Assembly: GCA_945861175.1 (NCBI GenBank)
Contig: CAMATR010000011.1
Location: 1 to 14,433, forward strand
DNA length: 14,433 bases
DNA from: Chitinophaga pinensis
GTDB taxonomy: Bacteria > Bacteroidota > Bacteroidia > Flavobacteriales_D > Crocinitomicaceae
Reading direction: 5' to 3'
Each line of letters opens with the position of its first letter. The stretch's first letter is position 1. The translations under genes were made by a program, and so were the position numbers. The notes under the pieces were generated by a model, which saw only the letters and a program-made list of their open reading frames with translations, was not told the DNA's origin and did no database searches. This document shows, one piece after another, positions 1 through 6,446 of this stretch.

Positions 1-297
1 CCTGAAACATTAAAGCGGTATAAAAATCATTACGGAATTGAAAGTAAAAATTGGACGTTTTTAACTGGAGATGAACAAAAGACGCATCTTCTTGGAATAG
101 AAAACTTTCAAATTTTTGCTGGCAGGGATGATGAATCTCAAGGTGGATATGCGCATTCCGGGGCATTTACACTTGTTGATAAAGAAGGATTTGTAAGAGG
201 TGTTTATTTGGGTACAGAGGCTAAACAAGTCGACCAATTACAGAAAGATTTAAGATTATTGTTAAAAGAAGAATATGGAATTTTTGGATCAAAATAA
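1..297 (+). CDS. SCO1/SenC family copper chaperone, C-terminal part (5' end outside window)
   Basis: The open frame enters from the left edge and gives 98 residues ending at TAA 295-297. The fragment has the C-terminal half of the thioredoxin-like SCO fold: a 'WTFLTGD' segment at fragment residues 18-24, then 'GYAHSGAFTLVDKEGFVRG' at 49-67. His52 in that segment matches the copper-ligand histidine of SCO proteins, and the strand after it ('FTLVDKEG') is the usual family hallmark. The CxxxC copper motif would lie upstream, outside the window, and cannot be checked. SCO proteins are membrane-anchored and deliver copper to, or reduce, the CuA site of cytochrome c oxidase. The gene overlaps the next one by 23 nt and that product is a CtaM-like protein, which supports a role in oxidase assembly. 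A thioredoxin-like redox role is the main alternative. Confidence 0.85.
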   Translation, partial: PETLKRYKNHYGIESKNWTFLTGDEQKTHLLGIENFQIFAGRDDESQGGYAHSGAFTLVDKEGFVRGVYLGTEAKQVDQLQKDLRLLLKEEYGIFGSK

Positions 298-847
298 AGC
301 TGCTAGAATGCAAAAGTTGATAATTGCAGTTTCAGTTGTTATTCCCTTAGTGGTTGGGATTCTTTTTAGAGTTAGAATAGATGTTGGTCGCGACATGACT
401 TTCTTGCCTTCAATTTATGCATTCATTAATGGTCTGACAGCGATTACATTAATTGCGGCACTTGCTGCAATTAAAAAACAAAAGCGTGAATTGCATAGAT
501 CTATGGTGCGTTTTGCATTGGCTTTGTCCTTACTTTTTTTGCTACTCTATGTTCTCTATCACATGACTTCAGACTCAACATTATATGGTGATTCAAATCA
601 GGATGGTAAAGTTGATCTGTTAGAGAGAACAATCATTGGTTGGACAATGTACCCGTATTATTTTCTTTTAATATCTCATGTTTTATTAAGCATGGCGGTA
701 ATTCCATTGGTATTATTTGCTTATTTGAAGGCATGGTCCGGAAACTTTGAAGGGCACAAGAAAATTGTTCGATTTGCATTCCCAATTTGGCTGTATGTTG
801 CTGTTTCAGGGGTTGTTGTATATTTTTTAATAAGTCCATATTATTAA
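275..847 (+). CDS. DUF420 / CtaM-like integral membrane protein, probable cytochrome oxidase assembly factor
   Basis: This 190-residue protein is almost entirely membrane-embedded. Hydrophobic segments lie at about residues 15-31, 44-66, 79-96, 126-150 and 167-186. The 'FLPSIYAFINGL' stretch at 43-54, the His residues near the membrane segments (His74, His96, His135, His161) and the 'HKKIVRFAFPIWLYV' stretch at 161-175 are typical of DUF420. Characterised members (CtaM of Staphylococcus, YozB of Bacillus) are needed for aa3-type oxidase function, so the pairing with a SCO chaperone immediately upstream fits a shared oxidase-maturation role (inference). The chosen start overlaps the SCO gene by 23 nt. 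An in-frame ATG at 305 would remove the overlap and drop 10 residues ahead of the first membrane segment, so the start is uncertain. Between membrane segments 3 and 4 there is a hydrophilic loop with a canonical 12-residue EF-hand-like pattern (Asp106 to Glu117). Confidence 0.82.
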   Translation: MEFLDQNKAARMQKLIIAVSVVIPLVVGILFRVRIDVGRDMTFLPSIYAFINGLTAITLIAALAAIKKQKRELHRSMVRFALALSLLFLLLYVLYHMTSDSTLYGDSNQDGKVDLLERTIIGWTMYPYYFLLISHVLLSMAVIPLVLFAYLKAWSGNFEGHKKIVRFAFPIWLYVAVSGVVVYFLISPYY

Positions 848-864
848 TTTTTTAAATTGTTTCA

Positions 865-884
865 TAGAAAAAGATTTTTTTCTA
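865..884. repeat. AT-rich inverted repeat, possible weak terminator after the CtaM-like gene
   Basis: An 8-bp perfect inverted repeat (TAGAAAAA, loop GATT, TTTTTCTA) lies 17 nt after the stop of the CtaM-like gene and 25 nt before the start of the large T9SS cargo gene. The stem holds only one G-C pair, so its stability is low and its role is uncertain. It could end the SCO-CtaM transcript or sit in the promoter or leader of the next operon. No convincing TAnnTTTG promoter motif was found in the 62-nt gap. Confidence 0.3.
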
Positions 885-909
885 ATTTCAAACCATTAAT
901 TATTTATCT

Positions 910-3879
910 ATGCGCTACTTATTTTTTCTGACTTTTCTGGTCATTTTTTCTGATTTTGCAATATCCCAGCTATCAGCTACCGTTTCCTCAACGGTAAATA
1001 CCAATTGTAATGGCTCAGATTGTACCTATTCAGGACCGTCGATTCTTATTAATGAATTGATGATTTCACCAACGGTTTTTGATGGTTCTATTAGCGGTGC
1101 TGGTGGAATGAGCGCTGGTCGCGGTGAATGGATTGAATTATACAATCCTAATTTGTGTCAGCCGGTTGATGTCTCTTGTTATTATCTTGGAAATAATACA
1201 GCAGAAGGAACGGGAGGATATGTTATTCCGTCGGGAACTATTGTTCCTGCTGGAGGATTTTGCGTTATTAGAGGATCTAACATGACGGCTGTTCCATTGG
1301 CACTTTTAGTTTCTAACGGCGGAAATGTTATTGAATTAGTCGTTCCTACAAATACAACAGATGCAGGTGTTTGTGCATCCGGGACGAGAGTATGGTTCCC
1401 TAACGCTGGGGGTTGGTTTGCTTTTTACGACAGCAATGGCGTTCCTCAAGATGCAGTGTCATGGAATAGTGCCGCAACAACGGGGCAAAATGGTTCTCCT
1501 TGTGTTGCTGCTTTGGCAGGATGCTCTTTTTCAGGAACCTTAGCAAGTTATAGTGTAATTCCATCAGCGAGAAAAAATTTAATTTATACCGCTGTCGTTC
1601 CCAATTCTTGGGGCAGCAGTCTAAGAAGATCTCCGGATGGAGGTTCATGGACCATGGCGGGTGATGCGACACCTTCATACGGAACTTGCAATGCGACATG
1701 CATTTTACCGATTGCCTCAACATGCACAGGCACAGCGACAGTCAATCCATCGGGTGGAATTGCCCCTTATACTTATGCATGGAATGATTCGCATGTTCAA
1801 ACCACTCAAACAGCAAGCGGATTGTGCGCGGGAACTTACACTTGCATTGTAACTGATAATGCCGGATCTTCAACTAGCATTGCTATTACAGTAGATGATT
1901 TTGAACCAATTGTAACTCTAACTAATGATGGCCCTGTCTGTGAGACATCACCTTCGGTTAATTTAAATGAAACCAGTGGAAATGTTACCTCTTGGTCTTG
2001 GTCATCTAATGGTTCAGCGTCCTTCTCCTCAACCATTATTCAATCCCCTATAGCATCGAATGTTATTAATAATGAAGTTTTTACAGTTACGGGAACGGAT
2101 GCAAATGGATGTGTAGGTTCGGGAACAACAACTGTTACCCTGCTCAATGCGCCAACCGCAAGCAACTTAACGCCTACGGTTTGTGAATCTGTTTTGGGCA
2201 GTGGAACTTCTTCCGGCATTGATTTAACGGCTAACAATTCTGCAATAAGTTCGGATGCAGGCGTTACACTTACTTGGTATGCTAATCCTGCTTTAACGAC
2301 ATTGGTTAATACACCTTCAAATGCTACCGTATCGAATGGTCAAGTTTTTTATGTAAATGTTGCACTTGGGTCATGCAGTGCTGTCGGTACTGTTACCTAT
2401 ACTGTTACTTCTACGATTACATTAGTAAACCCCGCAGATGTAATGTGTGAATCTCCAGCGGGATCGGGAAGTTTTACGGGATACGACTTAACAACCTTAA
2501 ATTCTTCTGTTTATTCTGGAAGTGGAATTACAACTTATGCATGGTTTGCTTCTGATATGGTTACACCAGTTGGAACTCCAAATAATGTCACAATCACCTC
2601 CTCATCTACTTATTACGTTAGTGTTGCTGATGGAAACTGTTCTAATGGGATTGCTGTGACATTTACAGTAAATGCTGCGACTCCAGCAGATGCACCATCC
2701 CCGGTATTGTCTTGCGATACTTATGTGCTGCCCGCTTTGTCTCCAGGCAACAATTATTATACTGCAACAAATGGAGGAGGTACAATGCTCAATGCAGGAG
2801 ATATTTTAACTGCTAGTCAAAACTTATTCATCTATTCTCAAACAGGGGGCATTCCTAATTGCACTGATGAGAATACTTTTGTTATTTCAATTAATTCAAC
2901 ACCAATATTGACGGCTCCTGCTCCAGTTACAATTTGTGATTCATATATTTTGCCTTTAATAACGGGAACAAACTTAACGGGAACACAATCGTATTGGACA
3001 GGTCCAAATGGATCTGGCACTCAATTATTGACAGGGGATACCATAACAACCACCCAAACAATCTATGTCTACGATAATATTGCAGGTTGTTCTGATCAAG
3101 AATCCTTTTTAATTAATATAAACACTACACCTATCGCTGATAACCCAGCTGATGCCGTTAATTGCGATGGCTATATTTTACCACCCTTGACTGTTGGAAG
3201 TTACTATGCAGGCGCGGGTGGAACCGGCACTAATTATTTGATAGGAGATACACTTTATGCAGATCAAGTAGTATATGTTTTTGCTGAAAGTGGAACGACG
3301 CCAAATTGTATTACTGAAAATAGTTTTCAGGTAACTATTAATAATACACCTCCTGCACCTGCCGCTGGAACAGATTCTACATACTGCTCCACATATACAT
3401 TGGCGCTAATGACTGCTTTTGGATCAGGTGGAACCTTCACATGGTATACGGATGCAGCATTGTCTAATCAATTTGAGGTTGGCCCAACAGCAACTCCTAA
3501 TCAAGTAAATGGCACAACCGTTTATTATGTAACGCAAACAATTAATGGTTGCACGGGGCCTGCGAATACTGTAACAATAATTATCGAAAATTGTGAAATT
3601 ATTGTTCCAACAGCATTCACTCCAGATGGAGATAATGCCAATGATATATGGGAAATTATTGGATTAGATGAAATTTATAAGGACAACCAAGTATTTGTAT
3701 ATAATCGCTGGGGTGGGCTGATTTATCAATCAGAAAAAGGGAAGTATTCAATGGATCCTTGGGACGGAACCTACAATGGGGAAAAAATGCCGGTTGCATC
3801 GTACTACTACATAATCGATTTCAATGACGAAGATTTCAAGCCTGCAAAAGGAATCGTTTCTATTGTTCTTGATAAATAA
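910..3879 (+). CDS. Secreted multidomain surface protein: lamin-tail domain, SprB-like and Ig-like repeats, gliding-type (CHU_C, type B) T9SS sorting domain
   Basis: The 989-residue protein starts with a signal peptide (about residues 1-19, 'FAISQ' at the cleavage region). Residues about 42-190 resemble a lamin-tail domain ('INELMISP', 'GEWIELYNP', 'GTIVPAGGFCVI', 'DAVSWN'). Residues 272-328 form an SprB-type repeat ('GGIAPYTYAWND', 'GTYTCIVTDNAG'). Residues 331-413 look like a PKD/Ig-like unit. Two 88-residue repeats follow (414-501, 502-589), then three 73-76-residue repeats (592-814) and a related unit containing Cys826 and Cys881. The C-terminus (about 896-989: 'PTAFTPDGDNANDIWEI', 'VYNRWGGLIYQ', 'WDGTYNG') is the gliding-motility-associated sorting domain that directs export by the type IX system and surface attachment. 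Each Ig-like unit has two Cys, which suggests disulfides. The PorP/SprF gene begins 8 nt after the stop codon, the usual partner arrangement for type B cargo. The ligand is unknown; adhesion is inferred. No enzyme domain was recognised. Confidence 0.9.
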   Translation: MRYLFFLTFLVIFSDFAISQLSATVSSTVNTNCNGSDCTYSGPSILINELMISPTVFDGSISGAGGMSAGRGEWIELYNPNLCQPVDVSCYYLGNNTAEGTGGYVIPSGTIVPAGGFCVIRGSNMTAVPLALLVSNGGNVIELVVPTNTTDAGVCASGTRVWFPNAGGWFAFYDSNGVPQDAVSWNSAATTGQNGSPCVAALAGCSFSGTLASYSVIPSARKNLIYTAVVPNSWGSSLRRSPDGGSWTMAGDATPSYGTCNATCILPIASTCTGTATVNPSGGIAPYTYAWNDSHVQTTQTASGLCAGTYTCIVTDNAGSSTSIAITVDDFEPIVTLTNDGPVCETSPSVNLNETSGNVTSWSWSSNGSASFSSTIIQSPIASNVINNEVFTVTGTDANGCVGSGTTTVTLLNAPTASNLTPTVCESVLGSGTSSGIDLTANNSAISSDAGVTLTWYANPALTTLVNTPSNATVSNGQVFYVNVALGSCSAVGTVTYTVTSTITLVNPADVMCESPAGSGSFTGYDLTTLNSSVYSGSGITTYAWFASDMVTPVGTPNNVTITSSSTYYVSVADGNCSNGIAVTFTVNAATPADAPSPVLSCDTYVLPALSPGNNYYTATNGGGTMLNAGDILTASQNLFIYSQTGGIPNCTDENTFVISINSTPILTAPAPVTICDSYILPLITGTNLTGTQSYWTGPNGSGTQLLTGDTITTTQTIYVYDNIAGCSDQESFLININTTPIADNPADAVNCDGYILPPLTVGSYYAGAGGTGTNYLIGDTLYADQVVYVFAESGTTPNCITENSFQVTINNTPPAPAAGTDSTYCSTYTLALMTAFGSGGTFTWYTDAALSNQFEVGPTATPNQVNGTTVYYVTQTINGCTGPANTVTIIIENCEIIVPTAFTPDGDNANDIWEIIGLDEIYKDNQVFVYNRWGGLIYQSEKGKYSMDPWDGTYNGEKMPVASYYYIIDFNDEDFKPAKGIVSIVLDK
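2149..2676 (+). repeat. Two tandem 88-residue Ig-like repeats within the T9SS cargo protein
   Basis: Residues 414-501 and 502-589 align without gaps at the key positions. Shared features are 'CES' followed by 'GSG' near the start (Cys425, Cys513), 'DLT' and 'NS' in the middle, a 'TW/AW' strand, 'TPxN', and 'YYV/FYV' followed by a second Cys (Cys489, Cys577) before 'VT(Y/F)TV'. The Cys-Cys spacing is 64 residues in both units. The DNA copies have clearly diverged, so the duplication is not recent. Confidence 0.8.
2683..3351 (+). repeat. Three tandem repeats of 73-76 residues within the T9SS cargo protein
   Basis: Units at residues 592-665, 666-741 and 742-814 share the pattern 'C-D-x-Y-x-L-P', then a Gly-rich turn with 'GT', 'GD' followed by 'Q-x-x-(Y/F)-(V/I)-(Y/F)', a second Cys, and a closing 'I-N-x-T-P'. 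First cysteines are at 602, 676 and 752, and second ones at 651, 727 and 800. A fourth unit beginning near Cys826 shares the opening but then diverges. Such tandem Ig-like modules are common stalk elements of Bacteroidota surface proteins. Confidence 0.8.
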
Positions 3880-3887
3880 TAACTACT

Positions 3888-4874
3888 ATGAAAAAGATTT
3901 TGCTAATTATTACGAGTTGTATTTTTGGGGTTGCATTTTCGCAGCAAATGCCTCAGTATAGCCAGTACATGAGAAATCAGTACATGATCAATCCTGCCTC
4001 TGCTGGAGTTTATGATTTTGCAGATGTTACCATGTCTGGAAGATGGCAATGGTTGGGCTTCGGCGACGAACCAAGAACAGCATATTTGTCAATCACGTCA
4101 CCAATTAGCTCCAAACCAAAGATTAAGTATAATCCGGCTTTGCGTATTTCCGAGGGACCAGTTCGAAATCCCGAAATTAAGACAGGGAAGTTGAAGCATG
4201 CTTTGGGAGGACAATTGATAGCAGATCAATACGGAGCATTTAGAAAAATGCAGGTAGCCGGGACCTACGCCTTGCATTTACCTATAACTAAAACTTATAA
4301 TTTATCTTTTGGTGTCCGTTTAGGTCTTTCAAACAATTCATTTTTATCAGAGAAAGCCCAAGTTTTGAATTTATTAGATCCGACTCAGAACTATTCTGAT
4401 AATACCTATAATAATTTCATATCGAAACAATCAAGTAAATACATCATGGATTTAGGTGCTGGACTTTATTTCTACTCTAATAAATCTTTCTTTGGAATTG
4501 CTGCGGACCAATTGACAAAAGATATGGTCGAATTTGGTCAGGGAACTGCAAATTTTAATAGTCAGAGACACTTGAATGCGACGGCCGGGTACAAATTTAA
4601 TTTGAATCAGAACCTGACATTAATGCCTTCTGCACTGGTGAAATTTATGTCTCCTGCCCCAACTTCGATCGATGGTTCTTTGCAACTTGAATATAAAGAG
4701 TGGCTTTGGTCAGGGCTTTCATATCGTCATAAGGATGCAATAATCGCAATGGTAGGATTAAACATTAACAACAAATTCAAATTTGGTTATTCCTATGATT
4801 TTTCACTTTCAAGATTTAATAATTTGAGCAGTGGTGGGCATGAAATAGTTCTTGGTTTAATGCTAGGAAGATAA
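3888..4874 (+). CDS. PorP/SprF family type IX secretion outer-membrane protein
   Basis: The 328-residue product has a signal peptide (MKKILLIITS start, cleavage near 'AFSQ', residues 16-19). It is followed by the family signature at residues 24-40, with 'QYMINPASAG' at its end, then 'RWQW' and 'GEPRT/GDEPRT'-type residues. The remainder consists of alternating strands typical of a 14-stranded type outer-membrane barrel, ending in 'EIVLGLMLG'. PorP/SprF proteins sit in the outer membrane. SprF of Flavobacterium is required for secretion of SprB, and SprF-like genes usually lie just downstream of genes for cargo with type B sorting domains. The gene begins 8 nt after the cargo gene and is followed after 16 nt by a PorE-like gene, so one transcript is likely. 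Its probable job is cargo-specific export or surface anchoring of the upstream protein (inference from context). Confidence 0.92.
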   Translation: MKKILLIITSCIFGVAFSQQMPQYSQYMRNQYMINPASAGVYDFADVTMSGRWQWLGFGDEPRTAYLSITSPISSKPKIKYNPALRISEGPVRNPEIKTGKLKHALGGQLIADQYGAFRKMQVAGTYALHLPITKTYNLSFGVRLGLSNNSFLSEKAQVLNLLDPTQNYSDNTYNNFISKQSSKYIMDLGAGLYFYSNKSFFGIAADQLTKDMVEFGQGTANFNSQRHLNATAGYKFNLNQNLTLMPSALVKFMSPAPTSIDGSLQLEYKEWLWSGLSYRHKDAIIAMVGLNINNKFKFGYSYDFSLSRFNNLSSGGHEIVLGLMLGR

Positions 4875-4890
4875 TTAACAAGAAAAACAG

Positions 4891-6390
4891 ATGACGATGA
4901 ATAACAAATTTACTTGCTTAATTGCCTTGAGCTTTATATCATTTTTTGGAAATGCTCAATTTTGGGATTTTGCTGATATAAAAAAATTGCCTGGGACTGT
5001 AAATACAGTTGATGGAGAAGAAAGCATTCCTGTCTTTTCTAAGGATAGTTCCGTATTGTATTTTGTTCGAACTTACGACCCAGCTGCTGTTGGTGGGGAG
5101 ACTGATCAAGATATTTGGTTTAGTAAAAGGGGTGCAGATGGAAGTTATGGGGAGTGTAAACCATTAAAAAGCATTAATAATAAATACAACAATGCATTGC
5201 TCGGGCTAAGCACTTCAGGAACGACGATGTACGTTTTGAACGCTTATGAAGGCAAAAAGGATCTTGTAAAAGGGCTTGCTGTTTCTAATCAAAATGGTTC
5301 AGAATGGAGTTCTCCAGTAGAACTAGAAATTCCAACATTGGATATTGAAGGTGATTACTATGGTTTCCATGTAAATAAAACAGAAGATGTTATTTTGATT
5401 TCATATTTAGGGCCAAATTCAAAAGGACTTGAAGATCTCTATTTTAGTAAAAAACAAGGAGGTGTTTGGACAGCACCTGCAAATATGGGAAGTGTTTTGA
5501 ATACTTCTGGATTTGAGATTTCTCCATTCCTCTCTAAGAATAGTGATACACTCTATTTCTCAACTAATGGTCATGGAGGCTTGGGAGATGCCGATATTTT
5601 GTATTCTGTCCGATTGGATGATTCTTGGACAAATTGGTCAAAACCAATCAATCTTGGTGAAAAAATAAACTCTCCGAAATTCGATGCTTATTTTAGTTAC
5701 TCTTCCAACCAATTATATTGGTCCAGTAATAGGGATGGTTTACGAAGTGATATTTATATGACATATGCTTTAACTCCACCGCCTCTTAAGGTTTCATGTA
5801 AAGGATTTGATGTATCAGTTTTCGGTGGTGCGGATGGCCGCTTAGAAGCAACACCAAATGGTGGACAGGGTAATATAACATATTCGTGGTCAAATGGCTC
5901 ATCAATGAAGGATCCGAATGGTGTTGTAAAGGGGGAATACACTGTAACGGCCAAAGATGCCTTAGGCCAAAAGGCAACTTGCACATGTCAAGTTGCAGAG
6001 CCATTGCCTTCTGTTACTGAAAATCTTGAGTTGAAACACTACTTTGATTACAATGGTAATAAGCTAACTGTTGAGGAGGGTAAGCTATTGGATTTTGTTT
6101 CTAAATTAGAAACACAACTAAATAATGGAAGGCAAAAGGTGACAATTAAAATTTGGTCGTCAGCTTCTTATGTTCCAACAGCAACGTTTAGAACCAATGA
6201 TAAATTAGCAAAATCGAGAGCTGACAAGATTAAAGGTGAATTAAACACCTACTTTAAAGCTAAAAACTTATCTTCCAAAGTGAGAATCGAAGTGGTATCT
6301 TCAATTGTTCAAGGTCCGAAATATGAAAAAGATTTTGAAAAGACAGAGAAATACCATGAATTTCAATATATAGAATTGAAAACAGAATAA
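4891..6390 (+). CDS. PorE-like protein: PD40 beta-propeller, SprB-like repeat, divergent OmpA-like C-terminal domain
   Basis: The 499-residue protein has a signal peptide (cleavage near 'GNAQ', residues 20-23). The ATG at 4897, two codons in, is an equally good start. Residues about 45-295 hold PD40/TolB-type blades, with recurring patterns such as 'DxLYFSTNGHGGLGDADILYS' spread over 219-239 and 'NQLYWSSNRDGL...DIY' at 273-289. Residues about 300-369 resemble one SprB-type repeat ('GGQGNITYSWSNG', 'GEYTVTAKDALGQ'). Residues about 383-499 resemble an OmpA-like domain: 'YFDYNGNKLTVEEGKLLDFV' and 'TNDKLAKSRADKIKGEL' match, but the peptidoglycan-binding GHTD segment is replaced by 'SSASYVPT'. In PorE a TPR, PD40, carboxypeptidase-regulatory and OmpA order is typical. 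Here the TPR is missing and the SprB-like unit sits in the third position. It is probably periplasmic or outer-membrane-associated and works with the SprF-like protein encoded just upstream. Confidence 0.82.
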   Translation: MTMNNKFTCLIALSFISFFGNAQFWDFADIKKLPGTVNTVDGEESIPVFSKDSSVLYFVRTYDPAAVGGETDQDIWFSKRGADGSYGECKPLKSINNKYNNALLGLSTSGTTMYVLNAYEGKKDLVKGLAVSNQNGSEWSSPVELEIPTLDIEGDYYGFHVNKTEDVILISYLGPNSKGLEDLYFSKKQGGVWTAPANMGSVLNTSGFEISPFLSKNSDTLYFSTNGHGGLGDADILYSVRLDDSWTNWSKPINLGEKINSPKFDAYFSYSSNQLYWSSNRDGLRSDIYMTYALTPPPLKVSCKGFDVSVFGGADGRLEATPNGGQGNITYSWSNGSSMKDPNGVVKGEYTVTAKDALGQKATCTCQVAEPLPSVTENLELKHYFDYNGNKLTVEEGKLLDFVSKLETQLNNGRQKVTIKIWSSASYVPTATFRTNDKLAKSRADKIKGELNTYFKAKNLSSKVRIEVVSSIVQGPKYEKDFEKTEKYHEFQYIELKTE

Positions 6391-6404
6391 TATTAAAGTA
6401 TAAT

Positions 6405-6446
6405 AAAATAAAGCCGCTTTCTAGATTTAGTTAGCGGCTTTATTTT
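6405..6446. terminator. Strong bidirectional rho-independent terminator
   Basis: A perfect 14-bp inverted repeat (AAAATAAAGCCGCT at 6405-6418 and its complement at 6433-6446) encloses a 14-nt loop. The stem runs from A-rich on the left to T-rich on the right, with T's continuing to 6448, so either strand gives a GC-rich stem base followed by a U-tract. It separates the convergent T9SS operon (+) and the glycosyltransferase gene (-). The stop codon of the latter (6440-6442) lies inside the right arm. Confidence 0.88.

Noticed and set aside
848..909. Promoter of the T9SS cargo gene (TTG 857-859 with TAATTTCA 883-890)
   Set aside because: The -7 element has two mismatches to TAnnTTTG and the spacing is at the upper limit, so it was not listed as a feature.
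1400..1723. Open frame on the minus strand inside the T9SS cargo gene, 107 codons
   Set aside because: It lacks any recognisable domain, is rich in His, Cys and Met runs typical of antisense reading, and lies wholly within a well-supported gene.
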